Assembly: GCA_027483705.1 (NCBI GenBank)
Contig: JAIXTY010000352.1
Span: forward strand, 1 to 55,179
Direction: 5' to 3'
Source of the DNA: Rubrivivax sp.
Lineage (GTDB): Bacteria > Pseudomonadota > Gammaproteobacteria > Burkholderiales > Burkholderiaceae_C
DNA length: 55,179 nucleotides
Below the pieces are notes generated by a model, which saw only the letters and a list, made by a program, of their open reading frames with translations, was not told the DNA's origin and ran no database searches. The position numbers and the translations under genes are program-made. Positions 8,870 to 17,440 of this stretch are shown here, one piece after another. The first letter of the stretch is position 1; each line of letters begins with the position of its first letter.

Positions 8870-10479
8870 TGCCGCCGCTGGCGTCCCGGCTCGATGCGAA
8901 CAGCGCCGCCTTCCAGGCCAATGCCGCGCGCATGGCGGAAAAGCTGGCCGAGGTGCAGGCCCTGCAGGCCAAGGTGGTGAGCGAAAGCGAGAGCAAGCGC
9001 GCCAAGTTCGAAGCCCGCGGCCAGCTGCTGCCGCGCGAGCGCGTGGCCCGGTTGCTCGACCGCGGCAGCGCCTTCCTCGAGCTCAGCGCGCTCGCCGGCC
9101 TGGGCATGCACGACGACGACGGCAAGAAGAGCGTGCAGGGCGGCGGCAGCATCGTCGGCATCGGCACCGTGGCCGGCAAGCGCGTGCTGGTGAGCGCCAG
9201 CGACAGCGCCGTCAAAGGCGGCACGATCGCGCCGATGGGCCTGAAGAAGGCGCTGCGCGCGCAGGCGCTGGCGCTGGAGAACAAGCTGCCGCTGGTGGCG
9301 CTGGTGGAAAGCGGCGGCGCCAACCTGATGTACCAGGCCGAGATCTTCGTCGACGGTGGCCGCACCTTTGCCAACCAGGCGCGCCTGTCGGCGGCCGGCA
9401 TCCCGCAGATCGCGGTGGTGCACGGTTCGTCCACCGCGGGCGGCGCCTACCTGCCGGGCCTGAGCGACTACGTGGTGCTGGTGCGCGGCCGCAGCAGCAT
9501 CTACCTGGCGGGCCCGCCGCTGGTGAAGGCGGCCATTGGCGAAGACGCCGACGACGAGGCGCTCGGCGGCGCCGAGATGCACGCCGGTGTCACGGGCCTC
9601 GGCGAATACCTGGCCGAGGACGATGCCCACGCCATCGCCACGGCGCGCGAGTTGCTGGCCACGCTGCCCTGGGACACCGTGCCGGACCGCGCGCCCGCGC
9701 CGCCGCCGCGCTACAGCGGCGACGAGCTGATGGGTGTGGTGCCGGCCGATGAACGCGAGCCCTACGACGTGCGCGAAGTGATCGCCCGCGTGGTCGACGG
9801 TTCGGCCTTCCTCGAGTTCAAGGCCGGCTATGCGGCCGATACGGTCTGCGGCCATGCCCGCATCGAAGGCCACGCCGTCGGCATCCTCGGCAACAACGGC
9901 CCGATCCAGCCGCAAGGCAGCACGAAGGCCGCGCAGTTCATCCAGCTCTGCGACCAGGCCGGCGTGCCGCTCGTCTTGCTGCAGAACACCACCGGCTACA
10001 TGGTGGGCACGGCGGCCGAGCAGGCCGGCGCCATCAAGCACGGCAGCAAGATGATCCAGGCGGTGGCCAACGCCCGTGTGCCCAAGTTCACCATCGTGCT
10101 CGGCGGCAGCTTCGGCGCCGGCAACTACGGCATGTGCGGGCGCGGCTTCGACCCGCGGTTCATCTTTGCCTGGCCCAGCGCCCGCACCGCGGTGATGGGC
10201 GGCGCACAGGCGGCGATGGTGATGGACATCGTCAACCGCGCGAAGCTGCAGAAGATGGGCCTGCCGGCCAACGACGAAGCGCTGGCGGCGATGAGCGACG
10301 GCCTGCGCCGCCGGCTGGATGCCGAGAGCCATGCGCTCTTCGGCACCGCACGCCTGTGGGACGACGGGATCATCGACCCGCGCGACACCCGCCGCGTGCT
10401 GGCGCTGTGCCTGGACCTTGCCGCCGAGGCCGCGGCGCGCGTGCTGCGACCCAACACCTTCGGCGTGGCCCGCCTGTAG
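8869..10479 (+). CDS. Acyl-CoA carboxylase carboxyltransferase beta subunit (AtuC/LiuB-type)
   Basis: 536-residue biotin-dependent carboxyltransferase. It moves CO2 from biotin on the alpha subunit (12457-14364) to an enoyl-CoA. Two crotonase-like halves: N-half with RGQLLPRERVARLLDRGSAF, ALVESGGANL and HGSSTAGGAYLPGLSDY; C-half with GILGNNGPIQPQGSTKAAQF, VLLQNTTGYMVG and GSFGAGNYGMCGR. The GSFGAGNYGMCGR and FAWPSAR segments are typical of methylcrotonyl- and geranyl-CoA carboxylases rather than propionyl-CoA carboxylase. The ATG overlaps the SDR stop (TGATG). The gene order (SDR, beta, dehydrogenase, hydratase, alpha) is that of atuBCDEF, which favours geranyl-CoA or a similar branched enoyl-CoA as substrate, but 3-methylcrotonyl-CoA cannot be excluded. 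Confidence 0.92.
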   Translation: MPPLASRLDANSAAFQANAARMAEKLAEVQALQAKVVSESESKRAKFEARGQLLPRERVARLLDRGSAFLELSALAGLGMHDDDGKKSVQGGGSIVGIGTVAGKRVLVSASDSAVKGGTIAPMGLKKALRAQALALENKLPLVALVESGGANLMYQAEIFVDGGRTFANQARLSAAGIPQIAVVHGSSTAGGAYLPGLSDYVVLVRGRSSIYLAGPPLVKAAIGEDADDEALGGAEMHAGVTGLGEYLAEDDAHAIATARELLATLPWDTVPDRAPAPPPRYSGDELMGVVPADEREPYDVREVIARVVDGSAFLEFKAGYAADTVCGHARIEGHAVGILGNNGPIQPQGSTKAAQFIQLCDQAGVPLVLLQNTTGYMVGTAAEQAGAIKHGSKMIQAVANARVPKFTIVLGGSFGAGNYGMCGRGFDPRFIFAWPSARTAVMGGAQAAMVMDIVNRAKLQKMGLPANDEALAAMSDGLRRRLDAESHALFGTARLWDDGIIDPRDTRRVLALCLDLAAEAAARVLRPNTFGVARL

Positions 10480-10505
10480 AACAACGATTCCCACGGAGAC
10501 ACCCC

Positions 10506-11660
10506 TTGAAGTTCACCCCCGAACACCGCGCGCTCGAAGACACCGTCGTCAAGTTCTGCGACAAGGAGCTCAACCCCCACATCCCGGAGTGGGAGGCGAA
10601 GGGCCAGTTCCCCGCACACGAGGTCTTCAAGAAGCTTGGCAACCTGGGCCTGCTGGGCCTGAAGTACCCCGAGGAATACGGCGGCGCGGGCCTCGACTTT
10701 TCGTACAGCATGGTCATGGCCGAGGCCCTGGGCCAGTGCAACTGCGGTGGCGTGCCGATGGCCATCGGCGTGCACACCGACATGGCCACGCCGGCCCTGG
10801 CGCGCTTCGGTAGTGACGAGCTGCGCAAGGAGTGGCTCGTGCCGACGATCGCCGGCGACGTGGTGGCGTGTCTCGGCGTCAGCGAGCCCGGCGGTGGCAG
10901 CGACGTCGCCGCGCTCAAGACCACGGCGCGCAGGGAGGGTGACGACTACGTCATCAACGGCACCAAGATGTGGATCACGAACGGGCTGCAAGCGGATTGG
11001 TGCTGCCTGCTCGCCAACACCTCCGATGGCCCGGCGCACAAGAACAAGAGCCTGATCGTCGTGCCGATGGACGCGCCCGGCATCACGCGGCAGAAGATCC
11101 ACAAGATCGGCATGCACAGCTCCGACACCGCGCAGCTGTTCTTCGACAACGTGCGCGTGCCGCGCCGCAACCTCATCGGGCAGGAGGGCCTGGGCTTCAC
11201 CTTCCAGATGCTGCAGTTCCAGGAAGAGCGCCTGTGGGGCGCCGCCGGCAGCCTGCGCAGCCTGGACCGGCTGATCGACCAGACCATCGCCTACACGCGC
11301 GAACGCAAGGCCTTCGGCAAGAGCATCCTCGACAACCAGGTGGTGCACTTTCGGTTGGCGGAGCTGCGCACCGAAGTCGAGGCCCTGCGCGCGCTGACTT
11401 ACCGCGCCGTCGAGGCCTACATCGGCGGCAAGGATGTCACCAAGCTCGCCAGCATGGCCAAGCTGAAGTGCGGCCGCCTCAGCCGCGAGGTGACGGACAG
11501 CTGCCTGCAGTACTGGGGCGGCATGGGCTTCACCGCCGACAACCCCATCAGCCAGGCCTACCGCGACAGCCGCCTCATCAGCATCGGCGGCGGCGCCGAC
11601 GAGATCATGCTGGGCATCATCTGCAAGCTCGAAGGCACGCTGCCGGGCAAGGCGGCATGA
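10506..11660 (+). CDS. Acyl-CoA dehydrogenase, citronellyl-/isovaleryl-CoA type (AtuD position)
   Basis: 384 residues from a TTG start: KFTPEHRALED is the normal family N-terminus and GGAGA lies 7 nt before the TTG; no in-frame ATG or GTG fits. Motifs: CLGVSEPGGGSDVAALKT, MWITNG, RKAFGKSILDNQVVHF and YWGGMGFTADNPISQAYRD. At the usual catalytic Glu position it reads ISIGGGADEI, so the base is absent there. Instead FQEERLWGA (Glu240/241) places a Glu where isovaleryl- and long-chain enzymes keep theirs, suggesting a beta-branched or bulky acyl-CoA. That fits AtuD (citronellyl-CoA dehydrogenase), which would make the enoyl-CoA for the carboxylase flanking it. Confidence 0.92.
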   Translation: MKFTPEHRALEDTVVKFCDKELNPHIPEWEAKGQFPAHEVFKKLGNLGLLGLKYPEEYGGAGLDFSYSMVMAEALGQCNCGGVPMAIGVHTDMATPALARFGSDELRKEWLVPTIAGDVVACLGVSEPGGGSDVAALKTTARREGDDYVINGTKMWITNGLQADWCCLLANTSDGPAHKNKSLIVVPMDAPGITRQKIHKIGMHSSDTAQLFFDNVRVPRRNLIGQEGLGFTFQMLQFQEERLWGAAGSLRSLDRLIDQTIAYTRERKAFGKSILDNQVVHFRLAELRTEVEALRALTYRAVEAYIGGKDVTKLASMAKLKCGRLSREVTDSCLQYWGGMGFTADNPISQAYRDSRLISIGGGADEIMLGIICKLEGTLPGKAA

Positions 11661-12460
11661 GCATCGAACTCGCCGAGTTCACGACGCTGGCCGTGCAGCG
11701 GCAGGGCGGCGTGCTGCACGTGATGCTCAACCGCCCGGCGCAGCGCAACGCCATGAGCCTGGCGATGGTGCGCGAGCTGCGCGCGGTGCTGGCGCAGGCC
11801 GAGATGAAGGGCGAGGTTCGCGTGATCGTGCTGCGCGGCGCGGGTGGGCACTTCTGCGCGGGCGCCGATGTGGCCGATCTCGCGTCGGCCCGCGCGCGGT
11901 TGGCCGACAACCCGCGCGCCATCGAGGAAACCAACGCCGCCTTCGGCGAGCTGTGTGGCGCCTACGCGGCCACCGGCGTCGCCGTCGTCGCGGTGGTGGA
12001 GGGCGCTTGCATGGGCGGCGGCTTCGGCCTGGCCTGCGTGGCCGACGTGACGCTGGCCGCGCCGAGCGCGAGCTTCAAGCTGCCCGAGACGCGGCTGGGC
12101 CTGGTGCCGGCGCAGATCGCGCCCTTCCTCGTCGAACGGCTGGGCGTGGCCGAGTCGCGGCGGCTGGCGGTCACCGGCGCCACGCTCGATGCCACCACGG
12201 CGCTTCAGCTGCGGCTGGTGCACGGCGTGGGCGATGTCGATGCACTGCTGACGGCCACGTTGAGCGACATCCTGGCCTGCGCGCCCGGCGCCATCGCCGC
12301 GACCAAGGCGCTGATGGCGAAGGCGCGGCTGCAGAGCCCGGCCTCGCTGGTGGCCGAGGCCGCCGCGGCGTTCTCGCGCGCCGCGCTGGGCGCCGAGGGG
12401 CAGGAGGGCACGATGGCTTTCCTGCAGAAGCGCAAGCCGTCGTGGGCGGCCGACACATGA
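11657..12460 (+). CDS. Enoyl-CoA hydratase/isomerase family protein (AtuE/LiuC position)
   Basis: 267-residue crotonase-fold protein. Oxyanion-hole segments GGHFCAGADVADL and EGACMGGGFGLACVADV; the loop after it reads FKLPETRLGLVPAQIAPFL. In this operon it should hydrate the carboxylated glutaconyl-CoA product of the carboxylase, as AtuE (isohexenylglutaconyl-CoA) or LiuC (methylglutaconyl-CoA) do. The C-terminal tail FLQKRKPSWA is typical of family members. Start ATG overlaps the dehydrogenase stop (ATGA) and its own stop overlaps the next ATG the same way, so expression is translationally coupled. Confidence 0.9.
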   Translation: MSIELAEFTTLAVQRQGGVLHVMLNRPAQRNAMSLAMVRELRAVLAQAEMKGEVRVIVLRGAGGHFCAGADVADLASARARLADNPRAIEETNAAFGELCGAYAATGVAVVAVVEGACMGGGFGLACVADVTLAAPSASFKLPETRLGLVPAQIAPFLVERLGVAESRRLAVTGATLDATTALQLRLVHGVGDVDALLTATLSDILACAPGAIAATKALMAKARLQSPASLVAEAAAAFSRAALGAEGQEGTMAFLQKRKPSWAADT

Positions 12461-14364
12461 GCTTCCGCACCATCCTCATCGCCAACCGCGGCGAGATCGC
12501 CTGCCGCGTCATCCGTACCGCGCACCGGCTGGGCTACCGAACGGTGGCCGTGTACAGCGATGCCGACGCGGGCGCGCCGCACGTGCAGCAGGCCGATGCC
12601 GCGGTGCGCATCGGGCCCGGGCCGGCGGCCGAGTCGTACCTGGCCAGCGAGACGCTGATCGCCGCCGCGCGCGCCAGCGGCGCCGACGCGGTGCACCCGG
12701 GCTACGGCTTCCTCTCCGAACGCGCCGACTTCGCCGAGGCCTGCGCCGCCGCCGGCCTGGTGTTCATCGGCCCGCCGCCCGCCGCCATCCGCGCGATGGG
12801 GGGCAAGGCCGAGGCCAAGCGGCTGATGCTGGCGGCCGGCGTGCCCTGCGCGACGGGCTACCTGGGTGCCGACCAGGACGACGCCACGCTGAAGGCCGAG
12901 GCCGAGCGGCTGGGCCTGCCGCTGCTCGTCAAGGCCGTGGCCGGTGGCGGTGGCCGCGGCATGCGCCTGGTGCGCGACTGGGCGCAGTGGCCCGAAGCCC
13001 TGGCCGGCGCGCGCCGCGAGGCGACCAGCGCCTTCGGCGACGGCACGCTGATGCTGGAGCGGCTCATCGAGAACGGCCGCCACATCGAGGTGCAGGTGTT
13101 CGCCGACACACACGGCCACGTCGTGCACCTCGGCGAACGCGACTGCACGGCGCAGCGCCGCCGCCAGAAGGTCATTGAGGAAGCCCCGTCGCCGGTGGTG
13201 AGCGCCGAGCTGCGCACCGCGATGGGCCGCGACGCCGTGGCCGCTGCCCGCGCCGTGGGCTACGTCGGCGCCGGCACGGTGGAGTTCATCGTCGACGCGG
13301 CGATGAACCACTTCTTCCTGGAGATGAACACGCGGCTGCAGGTGGAGCACCCGGTCACCGAGTGCATCACCGGCCTCGACCTCGTCGAATGGCAGCTGCG
13401 CGTGGCCGCCGGCGAGCCGCTGCCGCTGGTGCAGGAGCAGATCCGCTTCGATGGCCACGCCATCGAGCTGCGCCTCTACGCCGAAGACCCGGCCGCCGGC
13501 TGGGCGCCGCAGACCGGCACCGTGCGCGGCTGGCAGCCGGCACGCGCCGAGGCCTTCGGCGTGCGCGTGGACCACGGCATCGCCGACGGGCAGGTGATCA
13601 GCCCGTACTACGACGCGATGGTGGCCAAGTTCATCGCCCACGGCCGCACGCGAGCCGACGCCGTGCGCCAGCTGCTGCGCGCACTCGAAGCCGCGCCGCT
13701 GCTGGCGCCGGTGAACAACGGCCACTTCCTGCACCAGCTGCTGCAGCACCCGGACTTCACCGCCGCAGCGATGACCACGGCGCGCCTGGACGAGTGGGCC
13801 GAAGCCGGCGCCGAGCCGGTGCAACGGCCCGTGCCGCCCGAGGCCGCGTGGCGCGTGGCCGCGGCGCTGTTCGCACCCGAAGGCGACGCGCTGCGCCCGG
13901 CCAGCGTGCGCGGCGTCGACCTCGTGCTGCAGTGCCAGGGCGAGCGACGAGCGCTGCGCGCGCCGGTGCCGGGCGTGCAGCTGCTGGCCTGGCAAGGCAG
14001 CGAGGCCCGCGTGCGGCTCGACGGCGTCAAGCGCCATGTCGTCGCCCTGCGCGACGGCGCCACGCTGCGGCTGGCCTGGGGTGCGGCGGTGTTCGCCTTC
14101 GACGAGGCCTCGCCCTGGCCCGACACCACGGCCGCGGCCGATCCGCGCGCGCTGCGCGCCCCTGTCGCCGGCGTCGTGGCGCAGGTAGCCGTGCAGCCCG
14201 GCGACCGCGTCACCGCCGGCCAGCCGCTGGTGTGCGTGGAAGCGATGAAGATGGAGATGTGGCAGTCCGCCACCGCCGCCGGTACCGTGGCCGCGGTGCA
14301 CGTGGCGCTGCGCGACAACGTGGCGGCGGGCGCGCTGCTCGTCACCCTGGAGATCGACGAATGA
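12457..14364 (+). CDS. Acyl-CoA carboxylase alpha subunit: biotin carboxylase plus BCCP (AtuF/LiuD-type)
   Basis: 635 residues. Biotin carboxylase: ILIANRGEIACRVIRTAHRLG, ATP-grasp glycine loop KAVAGGGGRGMRLV, HIEVQVFAD, ERDCTAQRRRQKVIEEAPSP and the active site EMNTRLQVEHPVTECITGLD. A linker domain (about 450-560) follows, then a biotinyl domain with Lys598 in VEAMKMEM. It carboxylates its own biotin with ATP and bicarbonate, then hands CO2 to the beta subunit encoded at 8869-10479. Length and layout match methylcrotonyl-/geranyl-CoA carboxylase alpha chains. Start ATG overlaps the hydratase stop; the stop overlaps the next gene's ATG. Confidence 0.93.
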   Translation: MSFRTILIANRGEIACRVIRTAHRLGYRTVAVYSDADAGAPHVQQADAAVRIGPGPAAESYLASETLIAAARASGADAVHPGYGFLSERADFAEACAAAGLVFIGPPPAAIRAMGGKAEAKRLMLAAGVPCATGYLGADQDDATLKAEAERLGLPLLVKAVAGGGGRGMRLVRDWAQWPEALAGARREATSAFGDGTLMLERLIENGRHIEVQVFADTHGHVVHLGERDCTAQRRRQKVIEEAPSPVVSAELRTAMGRDAVAAARAVGYVGAGTVEFIVDAAMNHFFLEMNTRLQVEHPVTECITGLDLVEWQLRVAAGEPLPLVQEQIRFDGHAIELRLYAEDPAAGWAPQTGTVRGWQPARAEAFGVRVDHGIADGQVISPYYDAMVAKFIAHGRTRADAVRQLLRALEAAPLLAPVNNGHFLHQLLQHPDFTAAAMTTARLDEWAEAGAEPVQRPVPPEAAWRVAAALFAPEGDALRPASVRGVDLVLQCQGERRALRAPVPGVQLLAWQGSEARVRLDGVKRHVVALRDGATLRLAWGAAVFAFDEASPWPDTTAAADPRALRAPVAGVVAQVAVQPGDRVTAGQPLVCVEAMKMEMWQSATAAGTVAAVHVALRDNVAAGALLVTLEIDE

Positions 14365-15245
14365 CCACCCACGACAAGGCCATCCTCACCTGCGCCCTCA
14401 CTGGCGTGCTGACCGACCCCAAGCAGCACCCCGTGCCCGTCACGCCCGAGCAGATGGCCGCCGAGGCGCGCGACGCCTTCAACGCCGGCGCCAGCATCAT
14501 GCACGTGCACCTGCGCAGCCAGGAGCCGGGCTTCGGCCACATGCCGAGCTGGGATCCGGAGGTCGCCGCCGCCGTGTGCGACGCCATCCGCGCCGCCTGC
14601 CCGGGCGTCATCATCAACCTCACCACCGGCATCCTGGGCAAGGACATCTCGGGCCCCGCGGCCTGCCTGCGCCGCGTGAAGCCCGAGATCGCCGCCTGCA
14701 ACGCCGGCACGCTGAACTACCTCAAGCTCAAGGCCGACGGCAGCTGGGCCTGGCCGCCGATGGTCTTCGACAACCCGGTGGCCAAGGTGCAGCAGTTCCT
14801 CGACGTGATGGCCGAGACCGGCACGCACCCGGAGTTCGAGTGCTTCGACGTCGGCATCCTTCGCAGCGTAGGTATGTACCTCGGCGCCGGCATGGTGAAG
14901 GGCGTGCCCGAGGTGAACCTGGTGATGGGCGTGGCCAGCGGCATGCCCTGCGATGCGGAACTGCTCGCGCTGCTGCCGCGCTACATGCCCGAGGGCGCCG
15001 TGTGGCAGAGCACGCTGATCGGCCGCGCCGAGGTGTGGCCGGTGCACCAGAAGACGGCCGATCTCGGCGGCCATCTGCGCACGGGGCTGGAGGACACCTT
15101 CTACCGGCCCGATGGCTCACGCGCCGCGGGCAACGGCGTGCTCATCGACGACCTGGCCGCCTGCGCCCGCCGTGCCGGCCGCGAAGTGGCCACGCCCGCC
15201 GAGGCGCGCGCGATGCTCGGCCTGCACGCCCCTGTCGCTGCATGA
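14361..15245 (+). CDS. BKACE-family beta-keto acid cleavage enzyme
   Basis: 294 residues, DUF849/BKACE (3-keto-5-aminohexanoate cleavage enzyme) TIM barrel. Visible: start ILTCALTGVLTDP, zinc-type IMHVHLR (His-x-His), NLTTGI, FECFDVGI and the C-terminal RTGLEDTFYRPDG. The family transfers a beta-keto acid's C2 unit to acetyl-CoA or another acyl-CoA. Its place at the end of a carboxylase operon is unusual: liu and atu pathways normally finish with an HMG-CoA-lyase-type enzyme, which is absent here. It may take over the cleavage step or handle an acetoacetate-like end product (inference). ATGA overlap with both neighbours. Confidence 0.88.
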   Translation: MTTHDKAILTCALTGVLTDPKQHPVPVTPEQMAAEARDAFNAGASIMHVHLRSQEPGFGHMPSWDPEVAAAVCDAIRAACPGVIINLTTGILGKDISGPAACLRRVKPEIAACNAGTLNYLKLKADGSWAWPPMVFDNPVAKVQQFLDVMAETGTHPEFECFDVGILRSVGMYLGAGMVKGVPEVNLVMGVASGMPCDAELLALLPRYMPEGAVWQSTLIGRAEVWPVHQKTADLGGHLRTGLEDTFYRPDGSRAAGNGVLIDDLAACARRAGREVATPAEARAMLGLHAPVAA

Positions 15246-15730
15246 CCACCGCGCCGCTCGTGCCCCGCAGCGCCGACGAGCAGGCGCGTCTCGACGCCGC
15301 GCTGGTGGAGCTGTTCGAGCGCCGCATCACCTTCAACCAGACGCTGGGCCTGCAGGTGCTGAGCGTGCGGCCCGGCGACGTGCGGGCCCGCATCCTGATG
15401 CGGCCCGAGCTCGTGGGCCACTACGCCTACGGCCGGCTGCACGGCGGCGTCATCTCGGCCACGCTCGACGCGCTGGGCGGCCTGGCGCTGATGGTGGGCA
15501 TCGCCGAGCGCCATCCGCACGACAACACGATGCAGGTGATGCACCGCTTCGCGAAGATGGGCACGATCGACCTGCGCATCGACTACCTGCGCCCGGGCCT
15601 GGGCCAGCACTTCATCGCCACGGCCGAGGTCACGCGCCTGGGCGGGCGCATCGGCAGCACGCAGATGCGGCTCGTCAACGACGAGGGCACGCTGCTGGCC
15701 ACCGGCGCGGCGGCCTACGTGGTGGCCTGA
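15242..15730 (+). CDS. PaaI/YigI-like hot-dog thioesterase
   Basis: 162 residues with a single hot-dog fold. The helix and loop GRLHGGVISATLDALGGLALM carries the HGG catalytic/binding segment of PaaI-type acyl-CoA thioesterases; IDLRIDYLRPG forms the next strand. Probably hydrolyses an acyl-CoA intermediate to recycle CoA. It is the last gene of the carboxylase operon (ATG overlaps the BKACE stop), and its 3' end overlaps the convergent MFS gene by 16 bp. Substrate unknown. Confidence 0.85.
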   Translation: MTTAPLVPRSADEQARLDAALVELFERRITFNQTLGLQVLSVRPGDVRARILMRPELVGHYAYGRLHGGVISATLDALGGLALMVGIAERHPHDNTMQVMHRFAKMGTIDLRIDYLRPGLGQHFIATAEVTRLGGRIGSTQMRLVNDEGTLLATGAAAYVVA

Positions 15731-16953
15731 GCCGCCGGCCGCGGCAGCGGCTTCTCATCGATCGGCAGGTGGATCAGCGCGGCGCCGAAGGCCAGCACCA
15801 CATCGGCGTACCAGACCCAGTCGTAGCTGCCGGTGCGCGCGTAGGCGACGCCGCCCAGCCAGGCGCCGAGGAAGCCGCCCACCTGGTGCGACAGCATCAT
15901 CACGCCGAACAGCATGGCCATGTTGCCGGGGCCGAAGAACTTGGCCACGAGGCCGGCCGTGGGCGGCACGGTGGACAGGAAGGTCACACCCATCACGGCG
16001 GCGAACAGCAGCATCACCGTCGGCGTCTTGGGCGCGGCCAGGAACAGCAGCACCGCCACGCCGCGCACGGCATACAACAGCGACAGCAGCGACTTCATGC
16101 GCCAGCGGCCCACGGCCCAGCCCACGGCCAGGCTGCCGGCGATGTTGAAGAGGCCCAGCACCGCCAGCGACCACGCCGCCACCTGTGTGGACAGCCCGCA
16201 CGACGCCACCACGCCCGGCAGGTGCGTGGCCAGGAATGCGACGTGGAAACCGCAGACGAAGAAGCCGGCTGCCAGCAGCCGGTAGCTGGGCAGGGCCCAG
16301 GCCTTCTTCAGCGCCTCGCGCGCGGGCAGCGTCACCGGGGCCGGTGCACCCGGCGCCGCCGAGGCCGGCCCGCCGCCGCGCAGCACCCAGGCGGCCGGCA
16401 GCGCCAGCAGCACCAGCAGGCCGAGGGCCTGCATCGCCGACACCCAGCCCAGCGAGCCGATCAGCACGCCGGCCAACGGTGCCATCACGAACTGCCCGAA
16501 GCTGCCGCCCGCGTTGACGACGCCGGTGGCCAGGCCGCGGCGCTCGGCCGGCACCAGCCGCGTCGTCGCGGCCATCAGCACCGAGGGCCCCGCCATGCCG
16601 GCGCCGCCGGCCGCGAGCACGCCGATGGCGAACACCAGCCCCAGCGTCGTGCCCATGTAGGGCGTGATCACGGTGCCCAGCGCCACCAGCGTGACGCCGG
16701 CCAGCAGCACCGGCATCGCGCCATGCCGGTCGGCCAGCGCGCCCGCGAAGGGCTGCGTGAGGCCCCACCACAACTGCCCGAAGGCGAAGGCCAGGCTGAT
16801 GCTGGCGACGCCCAGGCCAGTGCTGGTGTTGAGGCTGCCGAGGAACAGGCCCATGGTCTGCCGCGTGCCCATGGTCAGCGCAAAGGTGCCGGCGGCGGCC
16901 AGCAGCACGAGCCAGAGTGCGGCCGACGTGCGGCGGGATTCAGCGGCGTTCAT
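15715..16953 (-). CDS. MFS transporter
   Basis: 412 residues with about 12 hydrophobic segments and an MFS loop-2-type motif (GALADRHGAMPVLL) after TM2. The central cytoplasmic loop (around GGGPASAAPGAPAPVTLPA) divides two six-helix halves. The half resembles the oxalate/formate antiporter-like MFS group (GTRQTMGLFLGSLN), which move small carboxylates, but the substrate cannot be assigned. The ATG at 16953 overlaps the MarR stop by 14 bp, so MarR and transporter are one unit, a common layout for a ligand-controlled exporter or importer. Confidence 0.87.
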   Translation of the reverse strand: MNAAESRRTSAALWLVLLAAAGTFALTMGTRQTMGLFLGSLNTSTGLGVASISLAFAFGQLWWGLTQPFAGALADRHGAMPVLLAGVTLVALGTVITPYMGTTLGLVFAIGVLAAGGAGMAGPSVLMAATTRLVPAERRGLATGVVNAGGSFGQFVMAPLAGVLIGSLGWVSAMQALGLLVLLALPAAWVLRGGGPASAAPGAPAPVTLPAREALKKAWALPSYRLLAAGFFVCGFHVAFLATHLPGVVASCGLSTQVAAWSLAVLGLFNIAGSLAVGWAVGRWRMKSLLSLLYAVRGVAVLLFLAAPKTPTVMLLFAAVMGVTFLSTVPPTAGLVAKFFGPGNMAMLFGVMMLSHQVGGFLGAWLGGVAYARTGSYDWVWYADVVLAFGAALIHLPIDEKPLPRPAAQATT

Positions 16954-17389
16954 CGGCAGGCTCCGGTTCGGCGTCGAGCAACGCCGCGCACTCGTCGAGC
17001 AGGGCGTGCAGCGCCGCCACGCGATCGGGCCCCAGTGCGCGGTTGAGCCGCTCCTGCGACACACGCCAGCGCTGCTGCGCCTGCGCGCGCAGCGCCCGCC
17101 CGGCGTCGGTGGCCACCAGCCGGTGCGAGCGCGCGTCGGGCCCCGGCTCCTGCACCAGCCAGCCCGCCTCGAGCAGCGCACGCAGGTTGCGCGTCAGTGT
17201 CGATGGGTCCACGCCCAGTGCAGCGGCCAGCGCGCCGGGGGCGATGGGCCCCTGCTTCACCACGTGCGACAGCAGCGGGTACTGCGCGCCCGTCAACCCC
17301 AGCGGCCGCATGTCGGCGTCGTAGCCACGCGCCACGGTGCGCGACAGGCGGCGCAGCTTGAGGTTCGTGCAGCCGCGGGGTGAAGCCAT
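16940..17389 (-). CDS. MarR-family transcriptional regulator
   Basis: 149 residues. Winged helix with LTGAQYPLLSHVVKQGPI, ALAAALGVDPSTLTRNLRAL as recognition helix, and RSHRLVATDAGRAL as the wing (DxRSxRxxLT-like). N- and C-terminal helices form the dimer interface. It should repress the divergent thioesterase and its own transporter operon through the site at 17396-17424. The predicted -10 box on this strand (17401-17396) puts the transcript start close to the ATG at 17389, implying a leaderless mRNA. Effector unknown. Confidence 0.9.
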   Translation of the reverse strand: MASPRGCTNLKLRRLSRTVARGYDADMRPLGLTGAQYPLLSHVVKQGPIAPGALAAALGVDPSTLTRNLRALLEAGWLVQEPGPDARSHRLVATDAGRALRAQAQQRWRVSQERLNRALGPDRVAALHALLDECAALLDAEPEPADERR

Positions 17390-17395
17390 TGGACA

Positions 17396-17424
17396 ATTGT
17401 ATCTACAATGGTTGCAGATACAAC
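17396..17424. promoter_or_regulatory. Symmetrical overlapping divergent promoters with MarR operator
   Basis: TTGTATCT (17397-17404) and AGATACAA (17416-17423) form a perfect inverted repeat with an 11-bp spacer. Plus strand: -35 TTGTAT (17397-17402), 16-bp spacer, -10 TACAAC (17419-17424). Minus strand: -35 TTGTAT (17423-17418), 16-bp spacer, -10 TACAAT (17401-17396). The two promoters thus occupy the same bases face to face. Two 14-bp MarR-like half-palindromes, ATTGTATCTACAAT and GTTGCAGATACAAC, lie side by side within it. MarR binding would shut both directions at once. Confidence 0.65.
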
Positions 17425-17440
17425 TGAAGAAAGGTTCCCC

